Assembly: GCF_019931675.1 (NCBI RefSeq)
Contig: NZ_CP082922.1
Span: forward strand, 3,239,001 to 3,303,000
DNA length: 64,000 nucleotides
Origin: Nocardioides rotundus
GTDB taxonomy: Bacteria; Actinomycetota; Actinomycetes; Propionibacteriales; Nocardioidaceae
Direction of reading: 5' to 3'
In this document: positions 7,242 to 16,085 of the stretch, one piece after another
How the letters are laid out: every line of letters starts with the position of its first letter
Position numbering within the stretch: position 1 is the stretch's first letter
The notes under the pieces: generated by a model
What the model saw: the letters and a program-made list of their open reading frames with translations, nothing else
What the model was told of the DNA's origin: nothing
Database searches by the model: none
Made by a program: the position numbers and the translations under genes

Positions 7242-8489
7242 CTACCTCCGGTCGGGTGGGGCCACCCAGCACCACTGGGTCACCGTCCGGGCCGGCGCCC
7301 AGCCGCGGAAGCTCCCGACCGCGTCGGCCGTCTCGACCGAGATCCGGGTGAGCTCGCCGCCGAGCTCCGCGTGCCGGGCGGCCAGGAGCGCCTCGGTCTC
7401 CAGGGTCACCCCGTGCACCACCAGCCGACCGCCGGGTGAGAGAGCCCGCAGACACGCGTCGAGTACGCCGTCCCGCGTGGCGCCGCCGCCGACGAAGACG
7501 GCGTCGGGTCGCGGCAGGTCGTCCAGGGCGGCGGGGGCGTGGCCCTCGACCACGGTGAGCCCCGGGACCCCGAGGGAGACGGCGTTGCGGCGGTTCCGCG
7601 CGACCCGCTCGGGATGCGACTCCACCGCCACCGCCCGGCAGCCCGGATGGGCGCGCATCCACTCGATCCCGACCGACCCGGCGCCCGCGCCGACGTCCCA
7701 CAGCAGCTGTCCCGGCACCGGGGCGAGCCGGGCGAGCGCGGCCGCTCGAACGTCGCGCTTGGTCAGCTGCCCGTCGTGCTCGTAGGCGTCGTCCGGCAGC
7801 CCCGGCGCCCAGCTGGCGACCCCCTCGCCGTCGATCTCGAGGGCGAGCACGTGGAGCGGCGGCGGGTCCAGGTCCGCGTCCTCCGCGGTGGTCTCCTCCC
7901 GGCTCTCCGCGGCGGATCCCAGGTCGCCGAGCACGGTCATCCGGGTCGCCCCGAACCCCGCCTCCTTGAGCAGGACCGCCACGGCTCCGGGCGTCGTCGC
8001 GTCTCGGGAGAGCACGAGCACGCGACGCCCGGGCGCCAGCTCCCGCCGTACCTCCGCCGCGTCGGGGCGCGCGACCCGCACCACCGCGCACGACTCGGCC
8101 GGCCAGCCCATCCGGGCGCGGGCCAGGGCGGCGGAGGAGACGTGCGGCAGCACGGTGACCGGGATCCCGAGGTCGATCAGGGTCGAGCCGACGCCGGCCA
8201 CCAGCGGGTCGCCCGAGGCAAGCGCGACCACCGGCGGCTCCAGGGAGGCGAGCAGCTCCGGAAGCCCCTCGCGCAGCGGCGTGGGCCACACGACCCGCCT
8301 GGCGGTGATCGCGGTCGGCAGCAGGTCGAGCTGACGGGGCGAGCCGAGCACCGTCGCGGCAGCGGCCAGGGCCTCCCGCGACGCCGGGACGAGGCACTCC
8401 CACCCGTCCGCGCCGATCCCGACGACGGTGAGCGGAGGAGGGGCGGCCGGCACGCGGACATGATGCCAGTCGTCGGCGCCGAGTGGCAC
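7242..8489 (-). CDS. cobL: precorrin-6Y C5,15-methyltransferase (decarboxylating), CbiE-CbiT fusion
   Basis: About 415 residues. The N-terminal CbiE half (TVVGIGADGWECL, VVALASGDPLVAGVG, VSSAALARARMGWP) is a tetrapyrrole methylase. The C-terminal CbiT half (about 215-415) has LTKRDVRAAALARLAP, LLWDVGAGAGSVGIEWMRAH and FVGGGA, a Rossmann methyltransferase with its SAM-binding motif. The fused enzyme methylates precorrin-6B at C5 and C15 and removes a carboxyl group in aerobic B12 synthesis. The start is uncertain: GTG 8489 is used here, TTG 8510 and GTG 8453 are alternatives, and none has a clear ribosome site. It is divergent from the riboswitch-controlled cobaltochelatase gene. Confidence 0.9.
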   Translation of the reverse strand: MPLGADDWHHVRVPAAPPPLTVVGIGADGWECLVPASREALAAAATVLGSPRQLDLLPTAITARRVVWPTPLREGLPELLASLEPPVVALASGDPLVAGVGSTLIDLGIPVTVLPHVSSAALARARMGWPAESCAVVRVARPDAAEVRRELAPGRRVLVLSRDATTPGAVAVLLKEAGFGATRMTVLGDLGSAAESREETTAEDADLDPPPLHVLALEIDGEGVASWAPGLPDDAYEHDGQLTKRDVRAAALARLAPVPGQLLWDVGAGAGSVGIEWMRAHPGCRAVAVESHPERVARNRRNAVSLGVPGLTVVEGHAPAALDDLPRPDAVFVGGGATRDGVLDACLRALSPGGRLVVHGVTLETEALLAARHAELGGELTRISVETADAVGSFRGWAPARTVTQWCWVAPPDRR

Positions 8490-8517
8490 CGCTAGGGTGG
8501 CCTGCGACAAGAGCAGA

Positions 8518-8646
8518 CAGGTGCGAGGTGCCCCGCGAGGGGAGAATCAGGGAAGCCGGTGAGAGTCCGGCACAGGGCCCGCTGCGGTGACCCGCGTCGA
8601 GGTGATGCCTCGGCCGCGGGAAGTCCGAAGACCGGCCTCGCACCGC
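8518..8646 (+). promoter_or_regulatory. cobalamin (B12) riboswitch
   Basis: The closing stem GGTGCGAGG (8520-8528) pairs perfectly with CCTCGCACC (8636-8644). Inside are the conserved core GGGAAGCCGGTGAGAGTCC (8550-8568) and the GGCACAGGGCCCGCTGCGGTGA stretch (8568-8589) typical of adenosylcobalamin aptamers. A following CCGCC...GGCGG hairpin (8643-8661) just before the GCGGGAG ribosome site of the ATG at 8678 could be the expression platform and suggests translational control. High B12 would repress the cobaltochelatase-cobO-cobB operon. Confidence 0.92.
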
Positions 8647-8677
8647 CCCCACGCTGGCGGAAGAGCGGGAGACCCGG

Positions 8678-10663
8678 ATGCCACAGCAGTACCCCTTCAC
8701 GGCCGTCGTCGGCCCCGACGACGCTCAGGGCGACATGACGCTCGCGCTGCTCCTCGCGGCGCTCGACCCCGGCATCGGCGGCGTGCTGGTGCGCGGGGAG
8801 AAGGGGACGGCGAAGACCACGACCGTCCGCGGCCTCGCCGAGGTGCTGCCCCCGATCGCGGTGATCGACGGCGACCGCTTCTCCGTCGACCCCGCCGAGG
8901 CGGACTCCTCGCCGGACGCGCCGTTCCCCTCGCCCGTCGTGAGCGAGCGCGGAGTGCGCCTGGTCGAGCTGCCCGTCGGCGCCACCGAGGACCGGCTGCT
9001 CGGGTCGATCCACCTGGAGAAGGCGCTCACCGAGGGGCGGGCGGAGTACGACCCCGGGCTGCTCGCGCGGGCGCACCGCGGGCTGCTCTACGTCGACGAG
9101 GTGAACCTGCTCCACGACCACCTGGTCGACGTGCTCCTCGACGCCGCCGCGACCGGCCGCGCGCAGGTCGAGCGGGACGGCGTCTCGGTGAGTCACCCGG
9201 CCCGGTTCGTGCTCGTCGGGACGATGAACCCCGAGGAGGGCGAGCTGCGGCCGCAGCTGCTGGACCGCTTCGGTCTCACCGTCGAGGTGCGCGCGCCACG
9301 CGACCCCGCGCTGCGGGCCGAGGTGGTGCGCCGGCGGATGGCCTTCGACCTCGACCCGGTGGGCTTCGCCAAGGAGTACGCCGACCGCCAGCGCGCGCTC
9401 ACCGAGCGGATCGCCGCGGCCCGCGAGCTGCTGCCCCAGGTGCCGCTCACCGACGCCGTGCTGCGGCGGATCGCCCGTGTCTGCGCGGGTTTCGAGGTCG
9501 ACGGGATGCGCGCGGACCTGGTGGTCGCGCGGGCCGCGGTGGCCCACGCCGCCTGGCAGCGCCGTACCTCCGTGCTGCGGGAGGACATCCGCACCGCCGC
9601 CCTCCTCGCCCTCCCCCACCGCCGCCGCCGCAACCCCTTCGACGCCCCCGGCCTCGATGAGGACCTCCTCGACCGCCTGCTCGACGAGGACGACCCCGAC
9701 CCGGACCCCCAGCCCGAACCGGACCCGGACCCGTCTCCCCCACCCGATGCCGAGTCGGCGCCAGTTGACGGCGAGTCGGCGTCAATTGACGCCGACTCGG
9801 GGGGAACTAGCGCCGACTCGGGGGGAACTGGCGCCGACTCGGCGGGGCGGGTGGCGGCGCCGGGGGCGACGTACCTCCCCCGCCTCTTCACCGTCGAGGG
9901 CACCGGCGACGGCGCCCAGGGGCGGCGCAGCCGTGCCCGGACGAGCACCGGACGGCGGGTCGGCGCGCGGCCGCTGGAGCACGGACCGGGCAGCATCGAC
10001 CTCGGCGAGACCCTGCGCGCGTCGATCCCGCACCAGGCCGCGCGGGGACGCACGGCCGGGCCGCTCCGGCTCGCGCCCGCCGACCTCCGGGTCGCCCGGC
10101 GCGAGGGGCGGGAGGCCAACCTGGTGCTGCTGTGCGTCGACGCCTCCGGGTCGATGGCCGCGCGGCGCCGGATGGAGCAGGTGAAGGGCGCGGTGCTCAG
10201 CCTGCTGCTCGACGCCTACCGTCGCCGGGACCGGGTCGGCCTGGTGACCTTCCGCAACCGCGGGGCCGAGGTGGCGTTGGCGCCGACCGGCAGCGTGGAC
10301 GTGGCCGCGCGGGCGCTGACCGACCTGCCGGCGGGAGGACGTACGCCGCTCGCGGAGGGCCTCCTCGAGGCGGCCGACGTGATCCGCCGGGAGCGGCTGC
10401 GCGACCCGAGCCGCCGACCGCTGTTGGTCGTGGTCACCGACGGCCGGGCGACCCAGGGCGAGGACGCCCTGCAGCGCGCGCACGCCGCCGCCGCGCACCT
10501 GGCCGCGCAGGAGGTCGGCGCGGTCGTGCTCGACTGCGAGACCGGACGGTTCCGGATGGGGCTGGCGCAGACGCTCGCCACCCACCTGCGCGCCCAGCAC
10601 GTCCCGATCGGCGAGGTCAGCGCCGCCGCCGTCACCGAGGTGATCCGGAAGGGGGCAGCCTGA
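8678..10663 (+). CDS. cobaltochelatase ATPase and VWA subunit, ChlI-ChlD fusion
   Basis: 661 residues. The N-terminal AAA+ domain has Walker A GEKGTAKTT (40-48), Walker B GLLYVDEVNLL and sensor VLVGTMNPEEGELRPQLLDRF. A low-complexity Pro/Asp/Ser linker (about 340-395) joins it to a C-terminal VWA domain with the MIDAS motif DASGSMA (about 488). Such BchI/BchD fusions in B12 loci drive cobalt insertion together with the large subunit CobN, which is not in this window. The gene is first in an operon controlled by the upstream B12 riboswitch, and its TGA overlaps the cobO ATG (TGATG). The linker is encoded by palindromic and tandem repeat DNA. Confidence 0.88.
   Translation: MPQQYPFTAVVGPDDAQGDMTLALLLAALDPGIGGVLVRGEKGTAKTTTVRGLAEVLPPIAVIDGDRFSVDPAEADSSPDAPFPSPVVSERGVRLVELPVGATEDRLLGSIHLEKALTEGRAEYDPGLLARAHRGLLYVDEVNLLHDHLVDVLLDAAATGRAQVERDGVSVSHPARFVLVGTMNPEEGELRPQLLDRFGLTVEVRAPRDPALRAEVVRRRMAFDLDPVGFAKEYADRQRALTERIAAARELLPQVPLTDAVLRRIARVCAGFEVDGMRADLVVARAAVAHAAWQRRTSVLREDIRTAALLALPHRRRRNPFDAPGLDEDLLDRLLDEDDPDPDPQPEPDPDPSPPPDAESAPVDGESASIDADSGGTSADSGGTGADSAGRVAAPGATYLPRLFTVEGTGDGAQGRRSRARTSTGRRVGARPLEHGPGSIDLGETLRASIPHQAARGRTAGPLRLAPADLRVARREGREANLVLLCVDASGSMAARRRMEQVKGAVLSLLLDAYRRRDRVGLVTFRNRGAEVALAPTGSVDVAARALTDLPAGGRTPLAEGLLEAADVIRRERLRDPSRRPLLVVVTDGRATQGEDALQRAHAAAAHLAAQEVGAVVLDCETGRFRMGLAQTLATHLRAQHVPIGEVSAAAVTEVIRKGAA
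9750..9846 (+). repeat. 28-bp perfect palindrome and 21-bp tandem repeat inside the ChlI-ChlD gene
   Basis: 9772-9799 is a perfect palindrome centred on CAATTG, with arms of the CGAGTCGGCGTCAA type. It is followed by 21-bp units beginning CGCCGACTCGGGGGGAACT at 9790, 9811 and (partial) 9832, and preceded by a related CGAGTCGGCGCCAGTTGACG at 9751. The repeats stay in frame and encode SADSGGT/GADSAGR. It looks like a REP-type intergenic element that has been taken into a coding linker. Confidence 0.8.
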
Positions 10664-11277
10664 TGCCGCAGGGCAAGCCGACCGCCGTACCCGACGACGG
10701 CCTCACCACCCGGCAGCGCCGCAACCGACCGATCGTCGCGGTCCACACCGGCGACGGGAAGGGCAAGTCCACCGCCGCCTTCGGGCTCGCGCTGCGCGGG
10801 TGGAACCAGGGCTTCGACATCGGGGTCTTCCAGTTCGTGAAGTCCGCCAAGTGGCGGATCGGCGAGCAGACCGTCCTCGAGCGGCTCGGCGCGCTGCACG
10901 AGGAGACCGGCGAGGGCGGTCCGGTCGCCTGGCACAAGATGGGCTCGGGCTGGTCGTGGTCGCGCAAGGCCGGCTCCGAGGAGGACCACGCCGCGGCGGC
11001 CGCCGAGGGCTGGGCGGAGATCAAGCGCCGGCTCGCCGAGGAGCGTCACGACCTCTACCTGCTCGACGAGTTCACCTACCCGATGAAGTGGGGCTGGGTC
11101 GACGTCGACGACGTCGTGGCCACGCTCCGCGACCGTCCGGGACACCAGCATGTGGTGATCACCGGACGCGACGCGGACCAGCGACTGGTCGACGCCGCCG
11201 ACCTGGTCACCGAGATGCGCAAGGTCACCCACCCGATGGACGCCGGCCAGAAGGGCCAGCGGGGCATCGAGTGGTGA
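10663..11277 (+). CDS. cobO: cob(I)yrinic acid a,c-diamide adenosyltransferase
   Basis: 204 residues with the P-loop GDGKGKSTAAFG (about 26-37), FQFVKSAKWRIGE, DLYLLDEFTYPMKWGWVD and VVITGRDA, all typical of the CobO/CobA/BtuR family. It transfers the adenosyl group from ATP to cob(I)yrinic acid a,c-diamide. The N-terminal 20 residues before RPIVAVHTGDGKGKS are longer than in the shortest family members but normal for CobO. ATG 10663 overlaps the previous stop, and the TGA at 11275-11277 overlaps the cobB GTG, so translation is coupled along the riboswitch-controlled operon. Confidence 0.95.
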   Translation: MPQGKPTAVPDDGLTTRQRRNRPIVAVHTGDGKGKSTAAFGLALRGWNQGFDIGVFQFVKSAKWRIGEQTVLERLGALHEETGEGGPVAWHKMGSGWSWSRKAGSEEDHAAAAAEGWAEIKRRLAEERHDLYLLDEFTYPMKWGWVDVDDVVATLRDRPGHQHVVITGRDADQRLVDAADLVTEMRKVTHPMDAGQKGQRGIEW

Positions 11278-12623
11278 GTCTGCCGCGGCTGGTCGTCGCC
11301 GCCCCCGCGAGCGGCCACGGCAAGACCACCGTCGCCACCGGGCTGATGGCGGCGCTGCGCCGCGCGGGCCACACGGTCAGCGGCCACAAGGTGGGGCCCG
11401 ACTACATCGACCCCGGCTACCACGCCCTGGCCACGGGTCGCCCGGGCCGCAACCTGGACCCCTACCTCGTGGGCGAGCAGCGGATCGTGCCACTCCTCCT
11501 GCACGGCGCCGCCGGCGCCGACATCGCCGTCGTCGAGGGCGTCATGGGCCTCTTCGACGGTCGGCTCGGCGCCGACGGGTTCGCCTCGACCGCGCACGTC
11601 GCGACCCTGACCGGCAGCCCGGTGCTGCTGGTCGTCGACGTCTCCCACGCCTCTCGCACCATCGCCGCGATGGTGCACGGCCTGCGCACCTGGTCGCCCG
11701 AGGTCGACATCGCCGGCGTGATCCTCAACAAGGCCGGCACGGAGCGACACGCGGAGGAGGTACGGCGCGCCCTGGGCGACGCCGTACCCGTGCTCGGGGT
11801 GCTCCGCCGCGACGACGGCATCGAGGCGCCCTCGCGCCACCTCGGCCTGGTCCCCGCCGAGGAGCGGGCCGACGCGGCGCGAGCGCTGGACCGGCTCGCC
11901 GACCAGGTGGCCGAGCGCGTCGACCTGGACGCGGTGGTCCGGCTCGCCCGCGGCGCGCGAGACCTCGCCGGGGAGCCGTGGTCGGCCGCCGAGGCGATCG
12001 GCGAGGAGCCGTGCGCGCCCGCGCGGATCGCCGTCGCCGGCGGACGCTCGTTCACCTTCCGCTACGCCGAGACCACCGAGCTGCTCGAGGCGGCGGGCGC
12101 CGAGGTCACCACGCTGGACCCGCTGGCCGACCGGGCGCTGCCCGACGGCACGACCGGGCTCTACCTCGGCGGCGGCTTCCCCGAGATGCATGCCGCCGTG
12201 CTGGGGGCGAACGCCCCGCTGCTGGCCGACGTACGACGCCGCGTGGCCGGCGGGCTGCCCACGGTCGCGGAGTGCGCGGGGCTGCTCTACCTGTGCCGCA
12301 GCGTGCGCGGTCCGGCCGGGGAGCCGGCGCGGATGGCCGGGGTGATCGACGTGGACGCGGCGATGGCCCCGCGGCTCACGCTCGGATACCGCGAGGCGAC
12401 CGCGACCGGCGACGACCTGCTGTCCAGGTCGGGCGAGCGGGTCACCGCGCACGAGTTCCACCGCACCGCCCTCTCCGGCGAGCCCGCGGGGCGGCCCGCC
12501 TGGTGGCTGCCGCAGCGCGTGGCGGCCGGGGTGGCGACGCCGACCCTGCACGCGTCGTACCTGCACGTGCACTGGGCCGGCCACCCGCACCTGGCGCGGC
12601 GCTTCGTCAGCCGAGCCGGATGA
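11274..12623 (+). CDS. cobB: cobyrinic / hydrogenobyrinic acid a,c-diamide synthase
   Basis: 449 residues. The N-terminal dethiobiotin-synthetase-like ATPase domain has [27 protein letters not shown] and [10 protein letters not shown]. The C-terminal class I glutamine amidotransferase domain has LYLGGGFPE, the nucleophile in [10 protein letters not shown] and a His in SYLHVHW. It amidates the a and c side chains of the corrin with glutamine and ATP. GTG 11274 overlaps the cobO stop (GTGA). The 3' end overlaps the convergent cobK gene by 17 bases. Confidence 0.95.
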   Translation: MSLPRLVVAAPASGHGKTTVATGLMAALRRAGHTVSGHKVGPDYIDPGYHALATGRPGRNLDPYLVGEQRIVPLLLHGAAGADIAVVEGVMGLFDGRLGADGFASTAHVATLTGSPVLLVVDVSHASRTIAAMVHGLRTWSPEVDIAGVILNKAGTERHAEEVRRALGDAVPVLGVLRRDDGIEAPSRHLGLVPAEERADAARALDRLADQVAERVDLDAVVRLARGARDLAGEPWSAAEAIGEEPCAPARIAVAGGRSFTFRYAETTELLEAAGAEVTTLDPLADRALPDGTTGLYLGGGFPEMHAAVLGANAPLLADVRRRVAGGLPTVAECAGLLYLCRSVRGPAGEPARMAGVIDVDAAMAPRLTLGYREATATGDDLLSRSGERVTAHEFHRTALSGEPAGRPAWWLPQRVAAGVATPTLHASYLHVHWAGHPHLARRFVSRAG

Positions 12624-13335
12624 GCACCTCGCGGGCATCGTGCACCGTCGGGACGCCCGGCGGCGCGGGTGGGCGGCGCACCACGACCACGGGTACGTCG
12701 AGCTCGGTCGCGGCCTGCATCTTGGGCCAGGTCCAGGTGCCGCCGGAGTCCTTGGTGACCAACACGTCGCGGTCCTCCAGGACGGCCCGCTCGCCGTCGA
12801 GGTCGTAGGGGCCGCGGTCGCGCCGCACTCGCCACCGCGGCGGGAGGGCGAGGTCGGGCTCGTCGACCACCCGGACGAGGACGTCGGCCTCGGCGAGCGG
12901 GCCGGTGAACCGGTCCAGCGACTGCCGGCCGGTGGTGAGGAACGGCCGGCTCCCCAGCGCGGCCGCGGCCGCGGCGGCCCCGTCGTGGTCGGCGACCCAG
13001 TGCCAGGCATCCGAGCCGGGTACGGCGGCCCAGCCCGGCCGCTCCAGCCGCACCAGCGGGACGCCCGCCGCCGCGCACGCCGCCGCCGCGTTGGCGCTGA
13101 TGCCCGCCGCGAAGGGATGGGTGGCGTCCACGACGTGGGTGACCCGCTGCTCGACGAGGTGGCGCCGGAGGCCCTCGGCGCCGCCGTACCCCCCGATCCG
13201 GACCGGCCCGACGGGCAGCCGCGGGTCCGCCACCCGGCCGGCGAGCGAGGAGGTCACGTCGATCCCGGAGTCGACGAGCAGCGCGGCGAGCTCGCGCGCC
13301 TCGGCGGTTCCGCCGAGCAGCAGGACGGTGGGCAC
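12607..13335 (-). CDS. cobK: precorrin-6A reductase
   Basis: 242 residues with the N-terminal [14 protein letters not shown], then [40 protein letters not shown] and a C-terminal TKDSGG. These are the hallmark blocks of CobK/CbiJ. The enzyme reduces precorrin-6A with NADPH in the corrin pathway. The GTG start at 13335 sits six bases after a TAGCCT box that itself contains the stop codon of the DUF222 gene, so it is probably made from a leaderless transcript. It converges on cobB with a 17-bp overlap. Confidence 0.93.
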   Translation of the reverse strand: MPTVLLLGGTAEARELAALLVDSGIDVTSSLAGRVADPRLPVGPVRIGGYGGAEGLRRHLVEQRVTHVVDATHPFAAGISANAAAACAAAGVPLVRLERPGWAAVPGSDAWHWVADHDGAAAAAAALGSRPFLTTGRQSLDRFTGPLAEADVLVRVVDEPDLALPPRWRVRRDRGPYDLDGERAVLEDRDVLVTKDSGGTWTWPKMQAATELDVPVVVVRRPPAPPGVPTVHDAREVLIRLG

Positions 13336-13341
13336 GGGGTG

Positions 13342-13347
13342 AGGCTA
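13342..13347 (-). promoter_or_regulatory. -10 box of the cobK leaderless promoter
   Basis: On the minus strand TAGCCT is followed by exactly six bases and then the GTG of cobK. Its TAG is also the stop codon of the DUF222/HNH gene. This spacing is the pattern known for leaderless actinobacterial promoters. Confidence 0.5.
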
Positions 13348-14799
13348 CGCCGCCGGCGCGTCGTGGCTGCAGCCGTCCCAGCCGGGCCGGTCGCGCAGGG
13401 TGATCGACACATGGTCGGTCAGGTCGAGGGTGGCCTCGCCGGTGCGGAGGAACACCATGCCGTGCGGCTCGGTCCAGAGGTATTCCGTCGGGCCGACCCG
13501 GCGATAGCTCCACCCGGCGAAGGTCTTGAGTCGATGGTGATGTCGACACTTCGGGACCAGGTTGCAGTCACAGGACGCGCCGCCCTCGCTCGTCGGGACC
13601 AGGTGGTCCTTGTCGCATCGGACGGCCCGTCGGTGGCAGTGGGGGAAGGCACAGGTCGGTTGTGCGAGAGCCGCGCGCAGCGCCATCACGTCGGTGACGG
13701 TGGTGGCGCTGCTGCGCACGTGCCGGGTGAGGTCGATGACCGGGCGGACGCGGACGTCGGTCTCCGGCCGCGCACACCATGCCGCCACCTGCTGGGCGAG
13801 CAGCGTGCGGACGGCCGCGTGGTCGAGGGTCGCGACGGGGTCGGGGCCGAGCAGCGCATCGCCGGTGAGGTGGACGACGAGCTCGATCACGCTCGGCCGG
13901 CCGCCGGGCCCCTGGGAGGCGGTGCGGAAGGTCTCGACCGACGCGGTGGGATCGGCGAGCAGCGCGGCAGCCCGGGCCGGGTCGGCCAGCCAACCGAGCG
14001 CCTGGGCTCGTCGGACGTCACGCGACTCGACCGGCAGGTCGAGCGCCCGGGCCCGCTCGGCCAGCGCCTTGGCCACCGCGGCGACCGCGTCGTCGAAGTC
14101 GGAGAGGTCCTTCCACTCTGCGCGGATCTGCATGGTCGCGATCCCGGTGTGCCCGATGGATGCCTCGTCGAGCTCGACGCCAACGGCGTCCAGGGCCTCC
14201 AGCTGCTCGAGCTCGCGCTGCTCGGCGTCGAGGAGCAGCTCGGCCTCGTCGATCCTCTGCTCCAGGCCTCGCTCGCCGATGGTGGCGGCGATCGGCTCGA
14301 GCACGCGGTCGAGGTGGTCGACGATGTCCGCGGGCCGGGCGTAGAGCGCGGCGGCGATCCGTCGGGCCCGGAAGGCCTCGATCTCGTGAGCCTGCACCTG
14401 TCGCCAGATCCGGGGCATCCGGTGCCGGAGGAAGAGCGCCTCGCGGATCATCCGCTCCCCCGCTGCCGTGGAGGTCCCGAGCGCGGCGGCGAACGACGCG
14501 CCGCTCGCCCAGTCGAAGCCCGGCACCCACGCGTCGAGCTCCTCCTCGCCCCACGCTCGCGCACCCTCGACATCGGCCCCCGGTGTCGATGCGGCCATCC
14601 ACCCCGCGTCCTGGGCGCGCCGGATGGAGCGGCGCTCGGCATGAGGGGAAGGCGACAGCTCCGGGTGGGCGTCAGCCCACTCGACGGCCAGCAGCAGCTC
14701 CTCGCACCCGGCACGGCGGCGAGCAGCGCGGACCTCGCGCACGCGCTCCAGCATCGCGGTCGGCGTGACCGCGACGGGAGTCGGAGCGATATCGAGCAT
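13345..14799 (-). CDS. DUF222 / 13E12-type HNH endonuclease domain protein
   Basis: 484 residues. A long helical DUF222 domain (about 60-370) with GERMIREALFLRHRMPRIW and RRIAAALYARPADIVDHLDR precedes an HNH domain near the C-terminus (CAFPHCHRRAVRCDKDH, LVPTSEGGASCDCNLVPKCR, HHHRLK). These proteins are repeated many times in actinobacterial genomes and were first described as the REP13E12 family of mycobacteria. Their role is unknown, and mobility is suspected. It separates cobK from the MFS gene. CATAAT lies seven bases before the ATG. Confidence 0.85.
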   Translation of the reverse strand: MLDIAPTPVAVTPTAMLERVREVRAARRRAGCEELLLAVEWADAHPELSPSPHAERRSIRRAQDAGWMAASTPGADVEGARAWGEEELDAWVPGFDWASGASFAAALGTSTAAGERMIREALFLRHRMPRIWRQVQAHEIEAFRARRIAAALYARPADIVDHLDRVLEPIAATIGERGLEQRIDEAELLLDAEQRELEQLEALDAVGVELDEASIGHTGIATMQIRAEWKDLSDFDDAVAAVAKALAERARALDLPVESRDVRRAQALGWLADPARAAALLADPTASVETFRTASQGPGGRPSVIELVVHLTGDALLGPDPVATLDHAAVRTLLAQQVAAWCARPETDVRVRPVIDLTRHVRSSATTVTDVMALRAALAQPTCAFPHCHRRAVRCDKDHLVPTSEGGASCDCNLVPKCRHHHRLKTFAGWSYRRVGPTEYLWTEPHGMVFLRTGEATLDLTDHVSITLRDRPGWDGCSHDAPAA

Positions 14800-14877
14800 G
14801 TTTTTGATTATGCTCTCCCATGAGATCCGTTGCCAGAGACTTTGGGATGGACTGTCATCCGGGTCGGGACGGCCACC

Positions 14878-14883
14878 TAGGCT
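14878..14883 (+). promoter_or_regulatory. -10 box of the MFS-gene leaderless promoter
   Basis: TAGGCT is followed by seven bases and GTG at 14891. There is no ribosome-binding sequence between them, which decides the start of the MFS gene. Confidence 0.5.
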
Positions 14884-14890
14884 CGGGCAC

Positions 14891-16069
14891 GTGGCGCGGC
14901 GCTCGGAGATCCCCGGTGAGATCCGGGTGCTGGTGGCCGCGGCGTTCGTGATCGCGGTGGGCTACGGCCTGGTCAGCCCCGTGCTGCCGGCGTACGCCCG
15001 CAGCTTCGACGTCGGCGTGGCGGCCGCGTCGGTCGTGGTCTCGGCGTTCGCGTTCTTCCGCCTGGTCTTCGCCCCGGCCGGGGGCGCGCTCGTGCAGCGG
15101 CTCGGCGAGCGGCCGGTCTACCTGACCGGCCTGCTCATCGTCGCCGCATCCTCGCTGGCGACCGCGTTCGCGCAGTCCTACGCCCAGCTGCTCGTGCTGC
15201 GCGGCCTCGGCGGCATCGGCTCCACCATGTTCACCGTCTCCGCGATGGCGCTGCTGGTCCGGCTCGCCCCGCCGCGCCTGCGCGGCCGGGTCTCGTCGAT
15301 GTATGCCAGCGCCTTCCTCATCGGCGGCATGCTCGGGCCGGTGCTCGGCGGTGCGCTGGCCGGCTTCGGCCTGCGGGTGCCGTTCATCGCGTACGCCGTC
15401 GCGCTGGTGGCGGCGGCCACGGTGGTCGCCGTACGCCTCTCCGGGGCCCGGCTCCGCCCGGCCACCGAGTCCGGGGGTGAGCGCGCGCCCATGCACGTGC
15501 GGGAGGCGCTGACCCACCCCGCCTACCGGGCCGCGCTCGGGTCCGGCTTCGCCAACGGCTGGTGCAACTTCGGCGTGCGGGTGGCGGTGCTCCCCCAGCT
15601 CGTGGTCGCCGTCCACGACGCCCCCTGGGTCGCAGGGGTGGCGCTCGCCGTCGCCGCAGCGGGAACCGCGATCACCCTCCAGCTCGCCGGCCGGGGCGCG
15701 GACAGCATCGGCCGTCGACCGCTGATCCTCGGCGGCCTGGTCGTCACCGCGGTCGCGTTCGCGCCGATGGGCATCGCCCACCAGCTGCCGGTGCTGCTCG
15801 CCCTCTCCGCGCTCAGCGGCGTCGGCGCGGGCATGGTCAACCCCGGCCAGCAGGCCAGCGTCGCGGACGTCATCGGAACCGACCGGAGCGGAGGCACGGT
15901 GCTCAGCACCTTCCAGATGTCCCAGGACGCGGGAGCGATCCTCGGCCCGATCCTGGTCGGGCTGGTCGCGGACGCGGCGGGATACGGATGGGCGTTCGGC
16001 GCGACGGCGGCGGTCAGCCTGCTCGCCGTACCCCTGTGGCTGGCGGCGCCGGAGACGCTCCAGCGCTGA
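14891..16069 (+). CDS. MFS transporter, drug-exporter type
   Basis: 392 residues with about 12 hydrophobic segments. AFFRLVFAPAGGALVQRLGERPVYLTG is the loop 2-3 signature of the major facilitator superfamily, and RGLGGIGSTMF and GRRPLILGG are the helix 4 and loop 8-9 motifs. The two halves are joined by a short cytoplasmic loop (LRPATESGGERAPMHV). The length and the motif-C-like GMLGPVLGGAL suggest a proton-driven exporter of small molecules, substrate unknown. Longer in-frame starts reach 14765 but run antisense into the DUF222 gene; GTG 14891 with its TAGGCT box is preferred. Confidence 0.85.
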   Translation: MARRSEIPGEIRVLVAAAFVIAVGYGLVSPVLPAYARSFDVGVAAASVVVSAFAFFRLVFAPAGGALVQRLGERPVYLTGLLIVAASSLATAFAQSYAQLLVLRGLGGIGSTMFTVSAMALLVRLAPPRLRGRVSSMYASAFLIGGMLGPVLGGALAGFGLRVPFIAYAVALVAAATVVAVRLSGARLRPATESGGERAPMHVREALTHPAYRAALGSGFANGWCNFGVRVAVLPQLVVAVHDAPWVAGVALAVAAAGTAITLQLAGRGADSIGRRPLILGGLVVTAVAFAPMGIAHQLPVLLALSALSGVGAGMVNPGQQASVADVIGTDRSGGTVLSTFQMSQDAGAILGPILVGLVADAAGYGWAFGATAAVSLLAVPLWLAAPETLQR

Positions 16070-16085
16070 GTGGGATGATCGCGAC

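Noticed and set aside
8489..8677. Small open frames on the plus strand before the cobaltochelatase gene
   Set aside because: The region is an RNA element. Its conserved bases and stems match a cobalamin riboswitch.
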